From Cochliopodium minus (lineage: Eukaryota; Discosea; Himatismenida; Cochliopodiidae), in the NCBI GenBank assembly GCA_024220525.1, contig JAMYWO010000345.1:23681-37870 (forward strand): a stretch of 14,190 bases of DNA, in the 5' to 3' direction. Positions 8,015 through 14,190 of this stretch are shown here, in pieces. Both the position numbers and the translations under genes were made by a program. The notes under the pieces are model-generated. The model made no database searches, was not told the DNA's origin, and worked only from the letters and a program-made list of their open reading frames with translations. Position 1 is the stretch's first letter. The number at the start of each line of letters is the position of its first letter.

Positions 8015-11000
8015 ATGGATAATGAAATCAAAAAACCAACACCTCCAAGCAAAACAAGAAAATTGATTAATGGAAATAAGAAGGAAAAGAAAGAGAACAA
8101 GAGGATATCATTGGATGTCCAAAAATTGAATGAGATCGATTCGATGAAGCCCAATAATAGTAATAATGAGGTATCTTTTGGCGAGGAGGAGAAGAAGAAG
8201 AATGAGGGGAAGAAAATCGACGAAAAATCTCTAAAGAGGGTCAATTCATTGACCATGCCTAAATTGAAGCCTAAATCAGAGGTTGAAGAAGAAAAGGAAA
8301 AGGAAAAGCAAAATGAAGCAACATCAAGCGATAATAATGGGTAAAAAAAAAAGAAAGAAAAATATTTTTCAACCATATCTCTTTGCATTTTTTCAAATAA
8401 TATAATCTTTGAGGAAGGATATTGATATTTATAATTGAATATATCAAAAATTAATATTTTTTTTTTATCATCCTTGATCAAGGATATTAATATATCAAGA
8501 TACATAATCAATCATTTCTTATTATCATTATACTTGTTAAATTATTTTAAAAGAATGTTTTTTCATGTTAAATTATAAATAATATCATGAATATGAAATG
8601 AATATTAAAAATGATTTTGAGATCAATAGAATTATAATCAAATGCAACTTTTTTCAATAGATTATGAACTGATAATTATCTTTTTTTTTTGTTGATAAAT
8701 CAAAGTTTTAAATAAATAAATTGTAAAAATGAAATTTATTTTTTACTTTTAGAAATGGAAATGGAGAAGAGAAAAATAAAAAACTCAGCAAAAAAGATAG
8801 ACTATTGCATAGATCGCAAAAGTTCATCCACAAACTCAAGTTCAGAGAGGATGAAGAAATAGACTTTAAAGAAAAGGAAAAGCACCTAACTGAAGAAAAG
8901 CTTCCTGAAAAGGGTAAACCTTTAAAAATTTGAAATTTTTTGTGAACTTTTTTTTTAATTTTTTTATAATTTGTAATTTGACTTTTTATTTGTATTTTGT
9001 TTGAATTCTTGTTATTTTCATTTCATTTTTTTGCATTATAGTTTCATTTATAGTCTTATTTTATTAAATTTTGATAATTCATTTTAATAATTCCAATTTT
9101 TTGTTTTTTTTTTCATGAATAAATAATTAATTTCAAAATTTGTTTTAATAATTCTCATTTTTTGTTATTTCAATTTGTTTTTTTTTTCATAAAATTTTCA
9201 ATTTGATTTTTACATTGAAATATTAAAAAAAAGAAAAACCAGAATCACCAGAAAGAAAAGAATCAATAACAAATATACCAGAGAAACACAAAACAGACAA
9301 AGATAACCTAAAACCAGAAACGATGATATCCCCCAGAAACAATAATTCACCCAGGGGAAGTGTAAGTGTCTCCCAAAGCAAGTTGCCTGACCACTTGAAG
9401 ATTGTTAGTGCGGTTCTTGAAGGGGACATCAACTCTTTGAAGTTTCATTTGTCCAACAAGAAATTAGTAAAGTTTATTGATCATCCTGACGAACTTGGTA
9501 AAAATTTACATTTTTTTATTCTGATGATTCTTAATTTTTTTTAAAATTTAATTTTATTCATTAAGATTTGTTTTATATTCAATTTACAAATAACATAAAT
9601 TTTTTAAAAATTTTTTTAAGTTTTTTAAAAGTTTTCCTTTAAAAATTTTTTTAATCATTTTCGAAAATTTATATTTTTACTTAAATATTTCAAAATTTTT
9701 TCGTTTTCATTTTTAAATTTATTCTTTTTAAAAACTATTATTCAATTTATAACAGGTGAAAACGCAATGCTAAATGCAGCCTTCGCATGCAGAATAGACA
9801 TGATCGAAGATCTCCTGATGGCAGGAGCTGACGTCAACTGGAAATCCAAAAAAAACGGTTGCACCGCCCTCCACTACCTCGCCAAACACACCAACAAGAA
9901 GAGACTTGGCTCCATCAACAAATACAAAAAAATTCTCCGCATTTTCACTTACAGGAAGGCCAATTTGTTGGAGAAGGATCTCAATGACGATACTCCTATT
10001 CATTGTGCTGCTATGGTTGGAAATACTCCTGCTTTGAAGGTTTTCCTTCCTTTTTGTGGTGATCCTAATCCTAAAAATTTGTAAAAAATTTTTTATTTGA
10101 TTTTTTCAATCAGTTTATTTTTTGATAAATTTATTTTTATCAGTAAAAATATAATTTTATTTACTTTTCTTAATTTTTCATTCTTTTTATGTTCTAATTT
10201 ATTTTATTTCATTTTTTTTTAGAAAAATTGTTTATAATTATTTTTTAAACATTTTTTTCGATTTTTATTGATTTTTTATTATTTATTTTATTTTTACATT
10301 TTTCGTTGAATTTTAGACAAGGTGACACCCCACTTTCCTTTGCAATAAAATCTAAGCAAATAGAGACAGCTCAATTATTGGTAGAATTTGGAGGAAACCC
10401 AAACATGAAGTGCGGATCTTCAAACGAAACTCCCTACGAATTAACTGTCAAAACGGGTAAATACTTTTTTGATTTTATTTGATTAAATTGATTTTTAGTT
10501 ATGTAATTTACACCAAAATTATTTTTTTTGGTTTTTATTTTTTTTTATTTTTTAAAAAAATTTTTATTAAAACTGATAATACTTTTTTGATATTTTTACT
10601 TTTTTGATTTTTTTATTTTATTTTTTATTTTTTTGTTTTTATATTAACAAATTTTTTTTATTATTGGCAATTTTAAAAAAAAATGTTTTAATTTATTTTT
10701 ACATTTTTTTAAACTTTTTTTTTTTTTTATTTGAAAGGACAAGGAAACATCAAAATTTTCAACAAAATAGAGATTACCGAATCCAAAATAGACGATTCAG
10801 TTGTCAAACCCAGCAACGACCAAAATCTCAAAGTCATTTCTGGTTACGTCCACGGTCAAGTCAACTCTGTCAAACTCAGTCTTCTCATTTCATACTACAA
10901 AAATTTCTTCTTCAGTAAAAAAAAAAATTTAATCATAAAAGAAATTAAATTTTTATTTTTTATTATTCATTATTTATTTTTTATTGCTTATTTATTATTT

Positions 11001-13213
11001 ATTTATTATTTATTTGTTATTTTTTATATCATTATTTTATTATTTTTTATTTTATTTTATTTATTTCATTATTTATTTTATTATTTTATTATTTTTTTAT
11101 TTTTATTTAATTTTATATCATTATTTTATTATTTATTATTTTATTATTTCATTTTTTTTCAATTATTTTATTATTTTATTATATTTATTTTTATTTTCAT
11201 TTTTTAGATTACAATCACTATATTTATCTGTACAACGACGGCAAAGTGTCCAACAGTAAAGTGGTCTGTGTCATTAAAACCCCCAAAGACGGAGTCCACA
11301 AAGCACTGTTATTAAACACTTGGGTAAAAATGATCATTATTTTTTTTTTTCATATTAAATTTATTTTATTCATTTTTTTTTAAAAACTTATATTATTGTA
11401 AAATTTAGAACTATTTTATATTTTATATTTTTTTTTATTTTTTTTTTTAATTTTATATTTACTTTTATTTTCTATTTTGATTTTTATTTTTGATTTATTT
11501 TTATTTTTTATTTATTTTTAATAGGGTTTTTGGAAACTGGACATCGACTCAGAGGAAGTGACAGAATACGCAGGCATAACAGATGATTTGGGTGAGCAAT
11601 TAAAGCACCATCTCAATGATCTCCTGACCTCCAGAAGATATGAGATTTCTCTACTTCAAAAATCTCTTCATTATGAAAGTTTATTAAAAGTAAAATATAA
11701 TTTTTATTTGATTTATTTAATTATTATTTATTTAATTATGATTTTATTTTATTTTTTATTATTTTTATTTTGATTTATTTAATTATTATTTTATTTAATT
11801 TTTTATTTAAATTATTATCATTTTTTTTTCTATTTTTATTTTTAATTATGCTCATATTCTTTAAGATTTTTTTTTTAAAATGTAATATTTTTAATTTTAA
11901 TTTTAATTTGAAATTTTTTAACGTTTTTTTATTATTTATTTTTTTTTTAATTATGTTTTTATTCATTTTAAAATTTTTTATTATAATTTTTTTTTAGCTT
12001 GTAAACTCACAGAGTATGGCGGTCACTCCTGGAACGGTGGATTTCTGGGCAGAATATCAACTCAGCCAAAAAACCAACATAACTTTCGACATTCTAGGTC
12101 TAGAAGGTAAAAAAAAAAAAATTGTTGATAAAAAAAATATTTAAAAATTAAAAAAAAAATATTAAATTATTAAAAATATTTAAAAATAAAAATAAAATAA
12201 AAACAAATATATAAAGTTTTAAATTGGATTGTTCAAATAAAATTATAAAAAATATGATGAAAAATAAAAAAAATGTGATTAAAATTCAATAAAAAATAAT
12301 TTTTGATGAAAGAAATAATTAATTTGTATTTTTTAGCAAAATTGGGTAGTGTAAATACATTCACAATAGGAGTAGTTCTGGGTTTGGCGGGGCAGAAGAA
12401 TGAGGAAAAGATGTTTGAGAACGAAAAAGTAACAGAGGGTTTCTCCACTTTTCTGGACATTTTAGGGGAGAAACAATCTACACTAGGTTGGGAGAATTAC
12501 AATGGAAATTTGTCATCTAGTAATTTTTTTTATTTTTATTATTTTTAAATAATTTTTTAATTTTTATTTTATATTTCAATTTTTTTATATTTATTTTCTT
12601 CATTTTTTTTTAATTTTTTTTAATTTTTTTTTTATTATTTTTTATTTTTATTTCATTTAATTTATTAGAGGAAGACAAAACTTTTTATTACACAAGTTGG
12701 AGAGGCCTTGAAATCGCTTTCCACGTCGCTCCTTACATGACCGAGCAAGAAAGAAGACAACACATAGGTAATGACAAAGCACTCATTTATTTTGTGGCTG
12801 ATCCATTCGACCCTGCATTTCGTGGGAATGTCAATTGTAAAAAAACATTTTAATAACAGTTTAATTAATTTTTAATAATTTTTTAATATTTTAATTAAAT
12901 TATTTTTTAAATTTTTATTATTTTTATTTTACATTAAATTTTAGCTATTGCTTTTGTTGTTCAACCTAAAAAAGTAAAAAAGGAAACCCATTACAAAGTA
13001 GGATCGTTTTATCGTAAGAGAGTAAACAGATTCATACCTTATCTCCCTGAAAAAGTTTTCAAACCCAACGAGCTCCGTGATATTTTGATAGGGAATGCTA
13101 TTAATGGTATTGATGCCACTTCCAAGTCTCCTCCTTACTCTGCCACTGTAGATACTTTATACGAAAATGAACTTGGTTCTCTTATGCAAAAATATAAAAA
13201 GAACAATAACTGA
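8015..13213 (+). CDS. Ankyrin-repeat Rap-GAP domain protein (12 exons, 800 aa)
   Basis: Exons: 8015-8340, 8753-8913, 9234-9497, 9756-10080, 10317-10456, 10738-10914, 11208-11323, 11525-11689, 11998-12106, 12337-12519, 12669-12836, 12945-13213 (2403 nt, ending TGATGA). Residues 1-200 are charged and probably disordered (Lys/Glu/Ser/Asn-rich). About 205-405 hold four to five ankyrin repeats, e.g. DTPIHCAAMVGNTPALKVF and DTPLSFAIKSKQIETAQLL. About 406-595 is an unassigned, partly beta-rich linker. About 596-775 is a Rap-GAP domain: TIGVVLGLAGQKNEEKMFEN, then FLDILGE, YTSWRGLEIAFHV and HIGND with N690, which matches the catalytic asparagine thumb of Rap1GAP. The family speeds GTP hydrolysis on Rap-type small GTPases, controlling adhesion and the actin cortex. 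Ankyrin repeats presumably target it to partners. The Arg/Lys-rich stretch just before HIGND is shorter than in animals. Domain calls are strong; the exact GTPase is inferred. Confidence 0.9.
8341..8752 (+). other. Intron 1 of the ankyrin-RapGAP gene (412 nt)
   Basis: The donor GG|GTAAAA and acceptor CTTTTAG|AAATGG join in phase 2, giving NNG-NGNGEE. The intron is longer and less homopolymeric than its neighbours, with ATATCAA-type words repeated in both orientations (8440-8500). No ORF or RNA gene is evident. Confidence 0.5.
8914..9233 (+). other. Intron 2 of the ankyrin-RapGAP gene (320 nt), with a partial internal duplication
   Basis: T-rich intron with a GTAAAC donor and AAG acceptor. 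It contains a 24-bp direct repeat, annotated separately. Nothing coding is seen. Confidence 0.5.
9082..9166 (+). repeat. 24-bp imperfect direct repeat inside intron 2 of the RapGAP gene
   Basis: Copies at 9082-9105 and 9143-9166 share TTTTAATAATTC, then ATTTTTTGTT, and differ only in the two bases between (CA versus TC). The 61-base offset suggests a local duplication within the intron. Confidence 0.55.
10915..11207 (+). repeat. Low-complexity T/A intron with degenerate TTATTTTATT tracts
   Basis: The 293-nt intron 6 of the RapGAP gene is almost entirely T and A from about 10950 to 11200, built of TTATT, TTTATT and TTTTATT units. It gives long hydrophobic ORFs rich in Phe, Tyr, Ile and Leu that are artefacts of composition. 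Confidence 0.7.
11690..11997 (+). other. Intron 8 of the ankyrin-RapGAP gene (308 nt)
   Basis: A T-rich low-complexity intron between AAA|GTAAAATA and TTTTTAG|CTTGTA, both phase 0. Long open frames on both strands consist of Phe/Ile/Leu or Lys/Asn/Ile and reflect only the base composition. Confidence 0.6.
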
Positions 13214-13290
13214 TGATTATTTCTTTTACTTTTTATTTTGTTTCATTATTTTTTAATTATTAAAAAAAAAAAATTAATTTTAAATGTTTT
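13214..13290. other. 77-bp convergent spacer between RapGAP and PfkB-kinase genes
   Basis: Stop codons on opposite strands lie 77 bases apart, so the 3' UTRs must be very short or overlap antisense. The spacer contains a T-rich stretch and an A run (about 13261-13273). Confidence 0.5.
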
Positions 13291-14094
13291 TTAATTTGTA
13301 TCTTGTTTTGGAAATTCAGATATTTTAAGATCTATAGGTTCTTTCAAAGAAGAGTTTATTTCTTTTGAGATAGTATCCTTGCTTTCAATAGTCATTGAAG
13401 CCAGCTTCATCCCAAACCCGACTGCTCTTGACAATTTACTTACGGAAAGATTATCCAAGTTTTTGCTTTTTCTAAGAAACTTATTCAACATAAAAACAGT
13501 TCCTCCTACCAATGTATCTCCTGCTCCATTTACATTAACAACTTGTTTGACAGAAAAGGGTTCAATTTTTACCATGAAATTTGTGTTTGCAACAATAACT
13601 AAAGAAATAAAGAAATTAAAAATAAAAAATAGAAAATAAAAATATTTTACCTCCATTTTCGCCCATTTTCAGAATGATGTTCTTTACTCCTTTGTCAAGT
13701 AAGGTGTTTAAATATTTTTTCAACAACAATGGTTTTTGGAGGCATTCGTTCACAGCTTCATTACTAGATTTATTTAAAAAAAAAATTTTGAAAAAAAATA
13801 AAAAAAAAATAAAATAAAATTGCCTTGGAAATATTCCAATGATGGAAAGCATTTCCATAATATTTGGAGAAATATAGTCAACCTTGTCAATGAAGGAAAA
13901 AACTTTTGTGGCCTTGCTGACACTAGTAGGCTCAAAGAAAACTTGGATGTTGTTCTCCTTACAAAAGTTGGCGCAAGCATATAGAGTTTTCTCATTGAAA
14001 CACGCATCGAACACTGCAATTGATATTCTTTTCGAGATGCTCTTCAAGAAATCCAACATTTTTTCTGTTTCAACATGGTCATAAATCTCCATAC
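13291..14094 (-). CDS. PfkB-family sugar kinase, probably pseudouridine kinase; C-terminal part, 5' end outside window
   Basis: Exons on the minus strand: 14094-13824, 13763-13651, 13598-13291 (TAA). Splicing phases 2 and 1 are consistent. The last exon carries the PfkB signature 2, VNVNGAGDTLVGG; its GAGD holds the anion hole and catalytic Asp that activates the sugar hydroxyl for ATP-dependent phosphorylation. The first exon contains VFFEPTSVSKA and VDYISPNIMEML, which resemble the FEPTS and SPN motifs of pseudouridine kinases more than ribokinase or fructokinase. Pseudouridine kinase makes pseudouridine 5'-phosphate in nucleoside breakdown. The N-terminal half with the substrate-binding GG motif must lie upstream, past an intron that begins at 14095 and leaves the window; a fusion to a pseudouridine-phosphate glycosidase, as in fungi and animals, cannot be tested here. 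The 60-nt intron 13764-13823 has a GC donor. Confidence 0.82.
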
Positions 14095-14127
14095 CTAACA
14101 TTTGTTAATTTTTTATATTTTATTTTT

Positions 14128-14190
14128 ATTTTTTATTTTTTATTTTTTATTTTTTATTTTTTATTTTTTATTTTTTATTTTTTATTTTTT
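14128..14190 (-). repeat. Heptamer tandem array, nine copies of ATTTTTT (AAAAAAT on the minus strand), reaching the window edge
   Basis: A residues recur exactly every 7 bases from 14128 to 14184, giving nine perfect units. The array lies in the intron upstream of the first visible PfkB-kinase exon and probably continues beyond the window. On the gene's sense strand it reads AAAAAAT, as in the GH17 intron repeat. Confidence 0.8.

Noticed and set aside
8002-8511. 169-codon antisense frame rich in Ser and Phe.
   Set aside because: It is the reverse reading of the Lys/Glu/Asn-rich first exon of the RapGAP gene and has no family features.
10731-11259. Long hydrophobic open frames resembling a multi-pass membrane protein.
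   Set aside because: They are produced by the T/A-rich RapGAP intron; the flanking conserved exons splice across it in phase.
11690-11997. Open frames on both strands rich in Phe/Leu/Ile or Lys/Asn.
   Set aside because: They are low-complexity intron sequence without any protein pattern.
14128-14190. Telomere-like repeat at the window end.
   Set aside because: The unit has no G, and the array lies inside a gene's intron; similar units occur in another intron.
1-14190. tRNA, rRNA, CRISPR array, transposase, defence operon or a reassigned stop codon.
   Set aside because: None is seen. Genes end in TAA or TGA at the family-expected places, two of them in tandem stops, and no exon needs a read-through stop.

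Overview
The window is nuclear DNA from an AT-rich, intron-dense eukaryote. Exons are GC-richer and introns are almost pure A/T. The introns are small spliceosomal GT-AG types (two look like GC-AG) and the standard genetic code fits: four genes end in TAA and three in TGA. Runs of Asn codons, a peroxisomal thiolase and a Rap-GAP signalling protein point to a free-living unicellular eukaryote. An amoebozoan-like protist is my best guess, but the lineage cannot be fixed from this sequence. Most track ORFs are exon fragments or intron artefacts, so I rebuilt the genes by joining exons in phase.

Layout: (1) 15-1914 (+), a seven-exon secreted, probably GPI-anchored GH17 beta-1,3-glucanase. (2) 2054-3116 (-), a two-exon, 178-residue lipocalin-like protein, convergent with gene 1. 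(3) 3364-3894 (+), an intronless tandem CCCH zinc-finger protein, divergent from gene 2. (4) 4267-4589 (-), a two-exon, 87-residue single-pass membrane protein of unknown function. (5) 4665-7452 (+), a 16-exon peroxisomal 3-ketoacyl-CoA thiolase with an N-terminal PTS2; its start is 75 bases from the start of gene 4 on the other strand. (6) 8015-13213 (+), a 12-exon, 800-residue protein with a charged N-terminus, ankyrin repeats and a C-terminal Rap-GAP domain. (7) 13291 to at least 14094 (-), the C-terminal part of a PfkB-family kinase, probably pseudouridine kinase, whose 5' end lies beyond the window.

The genes are functionally unrelated: wall or food glucan hydrolysis, RNA binding, fatty-acid beta-oxidation, small-GTPase signalling and nucleoside salvage. 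They are ordinary tightly packed neighbours, often convergent or divergent, not a cluster. I see no mobile-element gene, tRNA, CRISPR or defence system.

The most striking signal is gene architecture. The thiolase contains exons of 9, 10, 10, 11, 24, 27 and 33 nt, each needed to keep the conserved protein intact, and the GH17 gene has an 18-nt exon. Of 36 introns, 23 are phase 1, often splitting a GNN codon after its G. Donors favour GTAAAA over GTAAGT, and acceptors often end in AAG. Two introns contain no GT dinucleotide at all and must use GC donors if they are spliced.
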